NCBI RefSeq assembly: GCF_004664715.2
Contig: NC_051073.1
Span: forward strand, 65,725,664-65,789,663
DNA from: Peromyscus leucopus
Taxonomy: Eukaryota; Chordata; Mammalia; Rodentia; Cricetidae
Direction of reading: 5' to 3'
Length of the DNA stretch: 64,000 bases
In this document: piece by piece, positions 9,700 through 19,701 of the stretch
How positions within the stretch are numbered: position 1 is the first letter of the stretch
How the letters are laid out: the number at the start of each line of letters is the position of its first letter
Made by a program: the position numbers and the translations under genes
The notes under the pieces: generated by a model
What the model was told of the DNA's origin: nothing
What the model saw: the letters and a program-made list of their open reading frames with translations, nothing else
Databases searched by the model: none

Positions 9700-9835
9700 C
9701 AGGGTGAGGGATGGTGGTCTGGGTGGGTGTGGAGAAGACGCAGGTGGAAAGAGTGTGGGGGTGGGGGTGGTGGGAGCGGGCTCTGTGGCGGCCGTGAGAA
9801 GAGGAAGGGACGGGGGTGGGGGGTGGGGGTGTTGG
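9700..9835 (+). repeat. G-rich, G-quadruplex-prone segment
   Basis: Many GGG/GGGG runs occur with short loops, densest near 9755-9780 and 9811-9830. The Gly-rich frame through it looks like composition bias, not a gene. Confidence 0.7.
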
Positions 9836-9956
9836 TGACCCAGGAGGTCCAGACGTGGTGGTGTGAAGGTGACAGGGACATGGTTGGGGAGGTGTGGGTG
9901 GCAACGGGAAAGGAGGGGGATTCAAGGGATGGGGTGTGAGCAGAGTGGAAGGGTGT

Positions 9957-10670
9957 ATTAGCTACTTTCTGTTGGTATGAGAAACACCGACCGAAGCCAG
10001 CTTGGGGAAGAAAGGATTTATTTGGCTCACGTTTCCACATCACAGTCTATCGTTGAGAGATCTAGGGGGCAGGAACTCAAGCAGGAACCTGGAGGAGGCA
10101 GGAACCACAGCTGAGACTGTGGAGGAGAGCTGCTCACCGGCCTGCTCTCCATGGCGCGCTCAGCTCACTTTCTTATACAACCCAGGACCATGTTCCCAGG
10201 GTTGCCACTGCTCTTGGTGGCCTGGGCCCTCCCATATCAATGATCAATCAAGGAAGTGTCCCCAGACATGCCCACAGACCAGTCTGATGGAGGCATGTAG
10301 TAGGTGCTTTCCTATTGCTGGGCGATAAAACACCATGACTTATAAAAGAAAGCATTTGATTGGGCTTACGGCTCTGGAAGATTAGAATCCATGACGGCAG
10401 AGTGAAGGTATGGCGACCGGAATGGATGGGAGCTCACATCTCACACTGCAAGCAAGAGGCAGAGAGCACACCGGGAATGGCAGGAATTCTTGGAACCTTA
10501 AAGCCCCGCCCCCGTGACACACCTCCTCTAACGAGGCCACACCTCCTAAGCAAGTGTTCAAAGGTAGGAGCCCCCAGGGGCCATTCTCATTCAAACCACC
10601 ACAAAGGCAACTTCCTCAGTTGAGGTTTTCTCTTTCCAGGTGACTCTAGTTTATGTCAAGTTGACAGACA
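9957..10670 (-). mobile_element. rodent MaLR LTR (antisense), interrupted by another LTR
   Basis: Left part 9957-10295 runs from 'tattagctactttctgttg' through 'aaaggatttatttggctcac' and 'ttcttatacaacccaggacc' to 'ctgatggaggca'. The right part resumes at 10605 ('aggcaacttcctcagttgag') and ends near 'tatgtcaagttgacag'. This is the antisense of the 'gtcaacttgac' class of rodent LTRs, also present in plus orientation at 33.4-33.7 kb. Confidence 0.75.
10296..10603 (-). mobile_element. solo MaLR LTR inserted in another LTR
   Basis: Starts TGTAGTAGGTGC and ends ACCACCACA. AGGCA flanks it at 10291-10295 and 10605-10609, a 5-bp target duplication as expected for ERVL/MaLR. Internal landmarks 'acacctcctctaacgaggcc' and 'cattctcattcaaaccacc' are the antisense of the common rodent LTR. 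Confidence 0.85.
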
Positions 10671-11807
10671 CCGGGACAATGGGAAAAGGAAGCACCACAA
10701 GAGTTACTAAGAACCAGGACAAGTTGCTGTCCCAGCTGATGGGACCGTGGAGAAGAATCCACAGCTGACCCCAGAGAGCCCCATTTTTACGGGATACCCA
10801 GATCTCTCTGAGACTACCGGGCTGGGTGTGGCCACTCCCCTCTGAAGTGGATTTGGATGGCATTTGCTGGCGACAGCTGCCTACAGGCACAAGTCCATAT
10901 CATCACAGCTGCTGATTCGCTTCCTCTGGTGAATCTCCCCAAGAGGGTGAGTAGGATGGCACCAGAGTCACCCAGACCATCCGCACTCAATGTGCGTGGG
11001 GTTCGTGAGCAACCTCTCTGATACAGTGAGAAAGATGCCCTGGAATCCCGGACCGGTGCTTGACCCTGCCTCTGCTGAGCTGAATGGCTTTGACTGGACC
11101 ACTTTTCCTCTCAGCCCCCTAGTCTCCGCTGCGCAAAGTGAGGTCATTAAATCTGAAACCCTTTATAAGCTCTGACAACCTGTTTTGGCTTTGGAAAATG
11201 CAGTGACATCATTGGAGCGCTGCTTGAGGTCATCCCTCCTTTACCGATGGAGGTCTAGTTCCCATTGCTTCTGGCCGTTCTTCTCCGAAGGCCTCTATTT
11301 GCCTTCGGTGTTGTTGGATAATGAGTGGGGGGTGGACCACATCATGCCCACCACTCTCCAGTGACAACAAAATCAGAAGCAAATGAATTCTTGCTTTAGG
11401 CTCTGAAGTTTAGAGGAAAGGTTTCGAGGTCTGAGGAAGGGCTCCCAGGTGGACTGTTATCCCTGTGAGGGCGGGGGATGCTGGCAAGAGGCAGAGTCAG
11501 TTCAGGTGTTCCATCAGAGAGGGCTAGTGAGCAGCTGGCATCACAATAGAAAAACTGGCATAGCAGAGACAGATCCTGCAGGGAACTGACTCCCTGCTGC
11601 CAACAGGGAGCCCGTCACCGCGTCTCTGGCATCCAGTGCTCCGTGCCCCGGAGCCGAGGAGAAGACTTTAAAAGATCAGAAAGATTTTCACTGCTTTGGA
11701 CCAGAAATTGGTTCTGAGAAGTTAGGAGGAGAGTTGCTGGTTATAAAGGCTTTCAAGCTACATTTGCTTTTTTCCCCGGCTTCGGCAATGTGTTTTTAAT
11801 TAGAGGT
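10671..11807. other. no gene recognised
   Basis: Mostly unclassified sequence. A faint MIR-like stretch ('ttttcctctcagcc' to 'gcgcaaagtgagg', about 11100-11145) is possible. No supported exon. Confidence 0.35.
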
Positions 11808-11972
11808 TGGGGCTGGGGTGTGGCTTGGTGGTATAGAGTGTGCCTAGTCTCCTGCCATAGTACGCTGAGGTGCCTCATCTCATCTGATCTTGGACACTAA
11901 GCAGGGTCAGTCTTGGTTAGTACTTTGATAGGAGGATGTACCTAGCATGTACAAAACCTCTGGATTCTACCG
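11808..11972 (+). mobile_element. ID-like SINE split by a 5S rRNA pseudogene
   Basis: Left half reads 'ggctggggtgtggcttggtg' then 'gtatagagtgtgcctag', matching the tRNA-derived ID/BC1 head. The right half resumes 'cctagcatgtacaaaacctc' then 'tggattctacc', matching the ID continuation. CCTAG is present on both sides (11843-11847 and 11941-11945). Confidence 0.65.
11848..11940 (+). pseudogene. 5S ribosomal RNA pseudogene
   Basis: Clear 5S rRNA likeness: 'gccatagtacgctgagg' at the 5' end, then 'tctcatctgatcttgg', 'actaagcagggtcag' and 'cttggttagtactttgatag'. These match the A-box, intermediate element and C-box regions of vertebrate 5S genes with scattered changes. The last 20-25 bases of a 120-nt 5S are missing. 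The CCTAG repeat flanking it suggests retroposition into an ID SINE. It is unlikely to be transcribed as functional 5S. Confidence 0.85.
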
Positions 11973-12009
11973 GAGAGTGATTGATTCTGAAATGTGTTTC
12001 TGAGACTCT

Positions 12010-12110
12010 TGGTGCATCGCCTCCCTTGACCTCAATCTTCTCATCTCCGTTGTCATGGGAACAATAATGGGACTCTTGGGATATCCTGAAGTAAGATCAC
12101 TATCCACGGT
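12010..12110 (+). mobile_element. MIR-like remnant
   Basis: 'cttgacctcaatcttctcat' then 'gggaacaataatgggact' follows the MIR pattern (cctcagtttcctcatctg, gataataat). Weak and degenerate. Confidence 0.35.
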
Positions 12111-12479
12111 AGAGGAAGTGATGGCTCCAACTCTCCTGGACTCTGACTAGTGTGATGGGACAGGTAGAAGGAAAGGTGAGCTCCAGAAAGGGGGGGGTGT
12201 CCTTCTGCCATTCCTGACAGTCCCTATCCATGCCAACTTCAATCTTTCCAACAGGAAGAGCATCATTAATGGACCAGAGCTGGAGTCTGACTTGACATCC
12301 TCTGGTTATACCTCATCTGAATGCTTCCAAAGATATAATTACCCAATGGAAGAGCCAAGCCCTGAGAAGAAGAGAGCTGGCATTTTCTAGTATTGACTAT
12401 TCAGTAGACTGGGGGTTGTTCATGATGGATTTATCCATCTGCCTGGCTGTGTACAACCCCACCATGGCAGGGTGACATC

Positions 12480-13212
12480 TGTGGTAGTTTGATTGGGGAT
12501 ACCTCATATGCTTGAGCCTCTGAATACCTGGTCCCAGTTTGTGAAACTGTTTGGGTAGGTTTAGGAGGTGTCTTCATCAGGGTTTCTATTTTTGTGAAGG
12601 GACACCATCACCACCGCAACTCCTATAAAGGGAAACATTTAATTGGTGCTGGCTTACAGTTTCAGAGGTTTAGTCCATTATTGTCATGGTGGGAAACATG
12701 GCAGCATGCAGGCAGGCATGGTGCTGGAGAAGGAGCTGAGAGTTCTCCATCTTGAGCCACAGGCAGCAGGAAGTGAACTGAATCACATACTGGCCATAGC
12801 TTGAACATATGAGACCTCAAAGCCTGCCCCCACAATGACACACTTCCTCCAAGAAGGCCACACCTACTCCAACAAGGCCATACCTCATATGGGCCAAGCA
12901 TTCAAACACATGAGTCTATGGGGGCCATTCCTATTCAAACCACCAACGGAGGTGTGACCTTGCTGGAGGAAGTATGTCACCGGGGGTGGGACCTTGATGT
13001 TTCAAAAGCCATGTGCTATTTCCATTGTCTTCTCTCTGCTTCCTGTTGTGGTTTGAGATGTGAGCTTTCAGTTGCTGCTCCAACTACCTGATGGCTACTG
13101 CTTACAACCTCCACTCCATCAATTTGCTCTCCGGAACTGTAATAAACTCTTTATTCAATTAGTTGCTTTTGTCATGGTGTCATATCACAGCAATAGGAAA
13201 CTAACTAATATA
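12480..13212 (+). mobile_element. 5' LTR of the MaLR element (older subtype)
   Basis: Starts TGTGGTAGTTTGATTGG and ends near 'ctaactaatata', just before the PBS. It has a polyadenylation signal in 'gtaataaactctttattc' and the ending 'catatcacagcaatagg'. It differs along much of its length from the 3' LTR, more than two LTRs of one insertion should. Confidence 0.75.
12569..12947 (-). mobile_element. solo MaLR LTR inserted in the 5' LTR
   Basis: Antisense LTR from TGTCTTCATCAGGG to 'caaaccaccaac', flanked by GGAGG at 12564-12568 and 12948-12952. Landmarks include 'ttagtccattattgtcatgg', 'ggagaaggagctgagagttc' and 'gacacacttcctccaagaag'. Its age must be less than that of the host LTR. Confidence 0.9.
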
Positions 13213-13223
13213 GAAGTTGGTAC

Positions 13224-13224
13224 T

Positions 13225-13270
<46 letters not shown>
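13224..13270 (+). repeat. (TG)n microsatellite at the MaLR primer site
   Basis: About 23 TG units expanded right after the PBS-like 'ttggtactgg', ending 'gcgtgcgcac'. The Met-initiated frame across it is a repeat artefact. Confidence 0.95.
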
Positions 13271-13274
<4 letters not shown>

Positions 13275-13371
13275 CGCACTTTTTCTGTGATAGACCTGAT
13301 CATGTAGTTTTTTGGAAGGATTTGGAAGGCTTTGGAACTTTGGACTAGGAAAGCAGTTGAGCACTGTGAGC

Positions 13372-13482
13372 CAGTGGGTCTCAATTTTCCTAATGCTGCG
13401 ACCCCTTAATATAGTTCCTCATGTAGTAATGACCCCTGGGGCCGTTCAACCCCCAAGGGTTAAGACAGGTTGAGAACCACTG
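13372..13482 (+). mobile_element. short URR1-type hAT-Charlie element
   Basis: Terminal inverted repeats CAGTGGGTCTCAA and TTGAGAACCACTG bound a 111-bp internally deleted element. Flanks CTGTGAGC (13364-13371) and CTATAAGC (13483-13490) match at 6 of 8 positions, a decayed 8-bp target duplication in MaLR internal sequence. Confidence 0.85.
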
Positions 13483-14743
13483 CTATAAGCAGAGCTTAAT
13501 GGCACCATCCTAGTAGGACCTTGGAGGACAGTATTGCCAAGAGCTGTGTGGACTGAGGAGGCCCAGCTCAAGAGGTTTTAGAATTAGCAATGGGGCTAGA
13601 GATCATTCTTGTGATATTTTGGCCAAGAATGTGGCTGATTTTTACCCTCATTCTAAAAACTTGCCTGAGGATAAATATAAAAGTAATGGACTAATTTTTT
13701 TGGTGGAGGAGGTTTCAAGAGCCTATACTGACTCTGTCACGCGGTTCTTATGAATCATTTTTTATGCTGGTCTGCAATGACAAAGGACAAGAGGGCAGAA
13801 ATGCATGTGTACAGTCTGGAGAGGACAGTGACATGACAAAGTCTAATGTTTCAGCCAAGACTTTCCTAGAAGAGAGGCTGTAGTTCATGAGGTTGGTGCC
13901 ACTGGGGGATTAGATCTGCTTTGGGATAAAGGCAAGGATGCCCTCAGGACAAGATCCCACCCAGTTAAGCTCCCAATTGTGAAAGGAACTGGCCTAAGGA
14001 TTTTCTGCTCCAGAAAGGAGACACAAATTAAAATGCAGCAGATGTGCTCCTAGGCGGTCACCCAAGTTGGTGGCCGAACTTGGCAATGTATCCGCACAGT
14101 GCTGGCTTTAGATCCACGAAGGATATAAGAGTAAAGGGGTCATGGAATCTTCCTCCTTGGTTTCAGAGCACTTCTGAGGCCAAGTGCATGACAGGGAAGT
14201 ACCTTCTTGGAGGCCCTGAGAGGCTATTTCCTGAAGCTATGGAAGTGAGGCCAGCGTTGCATTGGAGACCCCAAGACATCAGAGGTGCCAGAGCTGTGGG
14301 GTGTCTGCCAAAGAGAGCTGTGTACAAGGAATGGAACCAACCCAGGAGAGTTCAGAAGTGTGTTGTCAGCATCAAAGCCAGAGGAGCAGGGACAAGTGAG
14401 CCCTTCGACATCAGACATAGAGCTATAGGATTTAGTTTGCCCTGCTGGTTACAGTCTTGCTTCGGTACAGTATTTCCTCACTATGCTCCCTTCCCTACGT
14501 TTTGGAATGGGAATGTATACCTGTGCCATTATATGTTGGAAGTATGTGATCTGTTGTTTTTTGATTTTACAGAGGATTACAGTTGAGAGATTTCATGAAT
14601 CTCAGAAGAGACTTTGAACTTTTTTTTTTTTTTTGAGACTTTGAACTTTTAAACGTGATAGACTATGGGGACTTTTGAAGTTGGACTAAATGCATTTTGT
14701 GTTATGATATTGTTACAAGCTTATGGAGGACAGGGGAGTGGAA

Positions 14744-15114
14744 TGTGGTAGTTTCAATGTAATTGGTCCTCATTAGCTCATAGGAAGTGGCACTATTGGG
14801 AGGTGTGGCCTTGTTGAAGTAAATGTGGCCTTGTTGAAGGAAGTGTGTCACTGTGGGGGTGAGCTTTGAGGTCTCTTTTGCTTAAGCTTTGCTCAGTGTC
14901 ACAGACCACTTCCTGTTGCCTACAGGATGTAGGACTCTCAGCTCCTTCTCCAGCACCGCATCTGCCTGCACACCACCATGCTCCCTGCCATGATGATAAT
15001 AGACTGAACCTCTGAAATCGTAAATGAGCCACCCCAATTAAATGTTTCCTTTATAAGAGTTGCTGTGGTCATGGTTGGTGTCTCTTCACTGTACTAGAAA
15101 CACAAACTAAGACA
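14744..15114 (+). mobile_element. 3' LTR of the MaLR element
   Basis: Starts TGTGGTAGTTTCAATG and ends 'aaactaagaca'. It has the repeated 'gtggccttgttgaag' motif, 'tgatgataatagactgaacc', 'ccccaattaaatg' and 'ataagagttgctgtggtcat'. It belongs to the same LTR class as the copies near 1.8-2.6 kb. Confidence 0.85.
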
Positions 15115-15885
15115 ATTAAACAAAGAAAATATGATCTGTCCCTGGAGTTGACACTCCTTTTATCAAATCCATTTCTCCATCTTCTAGCCACAGAAGGCAA
15201 CAGGATAACTGTGAAGGAAACCTTGAACACTGTTTCCCTGAATTACTTCTCACACCCTCCTACATGAGGGTGGGTGCATTCCTAAAGAGACTCAGAGGGG
15301 AAGGGACTTTGTTCTCAGTATGGTTTGCCTGAGGTCAGGGGCTGATTGCTCAAAAGCCCTGCTAATTGCATATGAGTGATAGTGCCTGGGTGGTGGGTGC
15401 TCATGAAGACACCCGGGAGAAGCAATCTTGGGATGCTTAGTGAAGAGACAGTCCTCCGTGCTCATTAGGGTCTGTTGTGCTCATACCTCGCTCTAGGGAA
15501 GAAAGGTGTATGATGCTCTGGAGCTTCTCACTGACCAGGGCATGGAAGCAAACATCAATCTTGCTGTCACTCTGGTTGTGTCTTGTTTCTTCCTTTCTGG
15601 ATCCTTCTCATGTCTCAGGTCATAGTTTATTTACCACTCAGGATCTCTTATACAGTTGGTAAGTACTCTCATTTATCTGGGTCCTTGGGTCTTATTTAAA
15701 TGGTATCTGTCTAGATGAGATGACCAGCTCTGTAGGCTGTCGTTTTGTCCATCATAACACATCCCACCATTCTTCCCCTTTATAGACACACAGGTCATGA
15801 GTTATAATATTTCCTGATTTCCCCGTGTGTCATTTGCCTCCATAGGAGACCATTGGGCCTGTGAGCATTTTCATCACCAAGATGC
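15115..15885. other. no feature recognised
   Basis: Unclassified sequence between the MaLR element and a B1 SINE. No exon or repeat family identified. Confidence 0.35.
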
Positions 15886-15889
15886 ATGT

Positions 15890-16036
15890 TACCACTGGCA
15901 CATTCCTTTAATCCCAGCACTCAGGAAGCTGAGGCAGGAGGATCTCTGTGAGTTTGAAGCTAGACTGGTCTATATAGTAGGTTCCAGGCCATCCAGAGCT
16001 ACATAGCGAGACCCTGTCTTAAAAAAGAAAAAAAAA
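15890..16036 (+). mobile_element. B1 SINE
   Basis: 'cctttaatcccagcactcag', 'gaggcaggaggatctctgtg' and 'catagcgagaccctgtctt' followed by an A-rich tail are the 7SL-derived B1 landmarks. The 5' end is diverged. Confidence 0.85.
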
Positions 16037-16377
16037 GAGCTACTGACTTGTAGGATAGGCAGACAGGGAGGGCAGGGAAAGAAAGGAGCTTTTGTGTCTG
16101 CAGGATTAACATCTGAGCTCTGGAGAAAAATGTATAGTAAGAAGAGAAGTTTGAAGTCCAAACAGCTCAAAAGTAAGGTCATTTATTCAGGACTCACAGG
16201 GAGCTTAGTGGCAGGGTGTGTGTGTGACAGGCACAGAGATCTCTGCTGTCTTTAGAGCTCTGCATATTTCCAGGCCTCTGCTTTTCCAGTCCTCCTGATC
16301 ACACAGAGGGGCTGCTACCCTCCCAGGGATGCACATTGACCAATCCCACCCAGGGAAGGAGAGGCAATGCATGGTCC
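16037..16377. other. no feature recognised
   Basis: Unclassified sequence between a B1 and a solo LTR; a short GT run lies near 16215. Confidence 0.35.
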
Positions 16378-16764
16378 TGTAGCTAGAGTTTTCCTGCCTC
16401 GCCCACAGTCAGGACAAATCTCTATCACCCGCCAGTCCCACAACCACTCAGACCCAACCAAGTAAACACAGAGACTTATATTGCTTACAAACTGTATGGC
16501 CATGGCAGGCTTCTTGCTAACTGTTCTTATAGCTTAATTAATCCATTTCAATAAATCTATACCTTGCCACGTGGCTTGTGGCTTACTGGCGTCTTCACAT
16601 GCTTCTTGTCATGGCGGCGGCTGGCAGTGTCTCCCTCTGCCTTCCTGTTCTTTCTTTTCTCCTCTCTGTTAGTCCTGCCTATACTCCCTGCCTAGCCACT
16701 GGCCAATCAGTGTTTTATTTATTGACCAATCAGAGTAATTTGACATACAGACCATCCCACAGCA
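16378..16764 (-). mobile_element. solo LTR, mys-like cricetid ERV family (copy 1)
   Basis: Begins TGTAGCTAG and ends CCACAGCA. Flanks TGGTCC (16372-16377) and TGGTCT (16765-16770) form a 6-bp target duplication with one mismatch. On the minus strand there is 'ctctgattggtcaataaata' near the start (CCAAT-like box), 'aagccacgtggcaagg' and 'tataagtctctgtgtttact' near the end. It is the same family as 18019 and 28361. The mys attribution is from memory. Confidence 0.75.
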
Positions 16765-17475
16765 TGGTCTCATCCTCAGGGACTTTTCAGGGGACTCGCA
16801 GCTGACTTCTCCGATTGGTGTCTGTACTGGCACCAAGGAGTCACTCTCCATCCAAACTGAAGTAACTCAGCAGACGTCTATTGTGAAGTTAGCCCCGTCT
16901 CCTCATGCTAAGCAATTAGGTCTTCGTCCTTTCCTTGGAAGATCACATTAAAGAAATTCACATGCTGAAATAGTTAGAGTACCACTTGTCCAGCGGCTAG
17001 GTGAGACCACGTGAGAAGAAGTAGAAGGCCTCTCCTCCCCATCTCAGCCCCCAGCTGCAGCCCAAGCCTTCCCATTAAACAGCTCAAATCCCTCCATTAT
17101 TGTGCATGTCTTGGGTTGCATATCTGGCTGTTTATTTAGTAGCTAGTATTAGTCTTAATGCCCTCAAACTGTGTCGGGGCTATTACTGCCTTGTTCAAAT
17201 TTACTTCTTTCCAGTATTTTCCATAGTAACAAATATACCACCCACTCACCCCTCCCCGCAAGCCCAAATCAAGGACTGTTACTAGGTCTAAAAATTTGCC
17301 TTTATCTAATCCATCAGCAAGCCCTTCCAACTTGACCTCTAAAAGCCACCCCAGGCCCAGAGCCTCTCAGCACTTCCTTGCCCAGCCTTTAACTGCCCTC
17401 CTGTTGACCACATGACTGTAGTTGACTTGGGTTTGTCTCCTTGTTGCTGGTCTGACTCCTCACAGGTCATTTTCC
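16765..17475. other. no feature recognised
   Basis: Unclassified single-copy-looking DNA; the short open frames have no recognisable domains. Confidence 0.35.
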
Positions 17476-17479
17476 ACTT

Positions 17480-17800
17480 GACCGCCAGGGTGGTCTTTCT
17501 GGAGAGCGAAACAATCATACCACTGCCTGCTTAACATCGATAGTGTCTTCCCGATGCTCATGAATGCAATGCAGGCTTCTGTTGTGGCCCTCGAGACCCT
17601 CTGCCATTGGCCCTGTGCCTGTCCCACAGGCTTCTTGCAGGCTTTGTTTGCCAGGCTCTAGCAGAGTGGATTCTTCCCCAGAAATGCACCAGGCTCGCCG
17701 TTTCTCGCTCGGTCTCATGTTAATCATAGCAGCTGTCCTGGTCTGAGGTTATTTTATTTACTGGTTGGACTTCATTTCATCTTCTGCAATGCAATCTGTT
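17480..17800 (+). mobile_element. LINE-2 3' remnant
   Basis: 'cgccagggtggtctttctgg', 'catacc' with 'actgcctgcttaac' and 'gtcttcccgatgctcatga' follow the known L2 3'-region pattern in order. Degenerate, with soft boundaries. Confidence 0.45.
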
Positions 17801-18018
17801 CCCCTCATATGAACGCTTCTGTAGTCCCTGCTGTCCTCTGCACTAGAGCCGGCTCCATAGTTCTCAGAAACCAGTGACCAAGACTGAATCTTCAAGCCTT
17901 TAAATCTCATGTTAAAGTGCATGCTCTTCAAAAGAAAAGAAAAGCAGTCACTGTTTGGACATAGGGAGGACTAAGAAATGGTGGGGCACAAGGAGCCCTA
18001 GAAATAAGGGTAGAAGAC

Positions 18019-18378
18019 TGTTGTGAAATAATCGTTTGTGCACTGTAAAGATGCGTTGCTCTCATTGGTTTAATAAATAGCTAAGTGGCCAATAGCTAGG
18101 CAGGAAGAGGTTAGGCAGGACTTGTGGACAGAGAGAGCACTCTGGAATGAAGGAGGGTGGAGTCTCCAGGAGATGTGGGGAGAAGAAAGATGAACATGCA
18201 GCGCTAAAGAAAGATATTGAGCCATGTAGTAGAATGCAGATAAGAAATATGGGTTAATTTAAGTTGTAAGAGCTAGTCAGTAACAAGCCTAAGCTATGGG
18301 CCAAGCATTTATAATTAATAATAAGTCTTTGTGTGGTTATTTGGGAGCTGGCCGGTGGGACAGAAAATTATGCCTACA
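18019..18378 (+). mobile_element. solo LTR, mys-like cricetid ERV family (copy 2)
   Basis: TGTTGTGAAATAATCG to TGCCTACA, flanked by perfect 6-bp GAAGAC at 18013-18018 and 18379-18384. It carries 'ctcattggtttaataaatag', 'gccaatagctaggcaggaag', 'gaaatatgggttaatttaag' and 'gtctttgtgtggttatttgg', matching the minus strands of copies 1 and 3. Confidence 0.85.
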
Positions 18379-18526
18379 GAAGACACTTAGGGCAATAGTG
18401 CACTGAGCAAGGCAGGTCCATGGTGGTTGTAAGGATGGCTAGCCCTGGATTTGGTCTTGATTCATCCATGGAAAAATTTGGAGACTGGGATGTTAAGATG
18501 ACTAAAGATATCAAGTAGAAGAAAGT

Positions 18527-18965
18527 TGTTCTAGTTACATGTCTGCTACTGTGATAAAATACTGTGATAAAAAGCAAAGGTAGGAAGAAAGAGTTTATTT
18601 TGGCTGATAGTTCCAGAGAGAACACACACAGTCCCTGAGGCTGGAAAGGCACAGTAACGATGGGAAGCTAACTGATCACATCTTCATCCTCACATGGGAA
18701 GCAGAGAGAGAGAGAACAGGAAATAGAGTGAGGGGAGGAAACCTCAGAGCCTGACTCCTGTGATGACTCCTTGCTTCCTCCAGCAAGGTTCTAGCTCCTA
18801 AAGGTTTCATGGCCCTCCCCAAACAGCACCTCTAACTGGGGACCTAGTGTTTAAATACTTGAGCCTATGGGGACTCCCCATCCCAAAGGTTTCATGGCCT
18901 CCCCAAACAGTGCCACCTGCTGGGGACCAAGTGTTTAAATCCTCGAGCCTATGGGCCCCCCCTCT
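18527..18965 (-). mobile_element. MaLR LTR (antisense) with an internal 85-bp duplication
   Basis: Starts 'ctagttacatgtctgctact', with 'aagagtttattttggctgat', 'gcttcctccagcaaggttct' and 'ctccccaaacagcacc', and ends 'attcaagtcacaac'. These are antisense landmarks of the rodent LTR. The segment near its end is present twice. Confidence 0.65.
18800..18960 (+). repeat. 85-bp tandem duplication
   Basis: 'aaaggtttcatggcc' starts at 18800 and 18885. Both copies continue through 'ctccccaaacag', 'ctggggacc', 'agtgtttaaat' and 'gagcctatggg', with several differences. Confidence 0.9.
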
Positions 18966-19700
18966 TTTTTTTTCATTCAAGTCACAACAAAAGTCTCTGC
19001 AGGACTCAGAAGCTTCTCCAGGCTGGGCAACTTCTTGTTATGCTTCTTTCCTGGGTGACTTCAAAAGGTCCCTCTAAGACACCTGGCCTCCTCCTGGCCT
19101 TTGGCTTCAGAAGAGCACAACAAGGCTTGATTTACAGCAAGTGTTTTGCTTATGGCCCTATAGAAACCCTTGAGACAGGACTGTCTACCTGTTTGTGCAG
19201 TTTGGAAGATTCTGGAAAAAACACACAAAAAACAATAGGTTAAGAAAACGATCTTGCCACAGAAATGAGGCTCTAGGCTTAGACCAAAATGGCATTCATT
19301 GGGCTCTAGTTTTGCCTGAAGACTTTTTTTCAACAAGTTGTTGAAGACTTATAAGGATTTTTCCTCATGTCCAACTCCGGGACTCTCACAGTAGACTCCT
19401 CTGTAGAATTGCTATCAGAGTTAAATATCTATCGCATGTAAATTACTTAGCCGATATCTGGCACATGCCAAGAACACAATAAATAATGAGGGCAGCTTTA
19501 CTAACACATGATTGTGTATATGTGTGTAAGAGAAAGCTCGTGTACATGTGCCCGTAGAGGCCAGTGACAGACACCAGGTGTCCTGTATGGCCCTGCACTG
19601 AGTTTCTGAGACAGGGTCTCTCGCCAAATCTGTATCTCATTGAGTTGGCTATGTTGGGTACCACATCCCAGGATCCACCTATCCTGATGGACAGCCAGAA
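18966..19700. other. mostly unclassified; possible B4-like trace
   Basis: 'tttctgagacagggtctctc' near 19603 resembles an antisense SINE of the B1/B4 group. The rest shows nothing I recognise. Confidence 0.35.
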
Positions 19701-19701
19701 G

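Larger units (their letters stand above)
12480..15114 (+). mobile_element. near-complete rodent MaLR element with later insertions
   Basis: Order: 5' LTR (12480-13212), PBS-like 'gaagttggtactgg' (13213), internal region (to 14743), 3' LTR (14744-15114). Without later insertions the internal part is about 1.4 kb, normal for non-coding MaLR. It is interrupted by a solo LTR in the 5' LTR, a TG microsatellite next to the PBS and a hAT element at 13372. The two LTRs are clearly different subtypes. No terminal target duplication was seen. The 180-codon frame at 14044-14586 lies in this non-coding internal region. Confidence 0.85.

Noticed and set aside
14044..14586. 180-codon plus-strand frame
   Set aside because: Lies in the non-coding internal region of a MaLR element, with paralogous sequence at 1.2-1.7 kb where the frame is broken.
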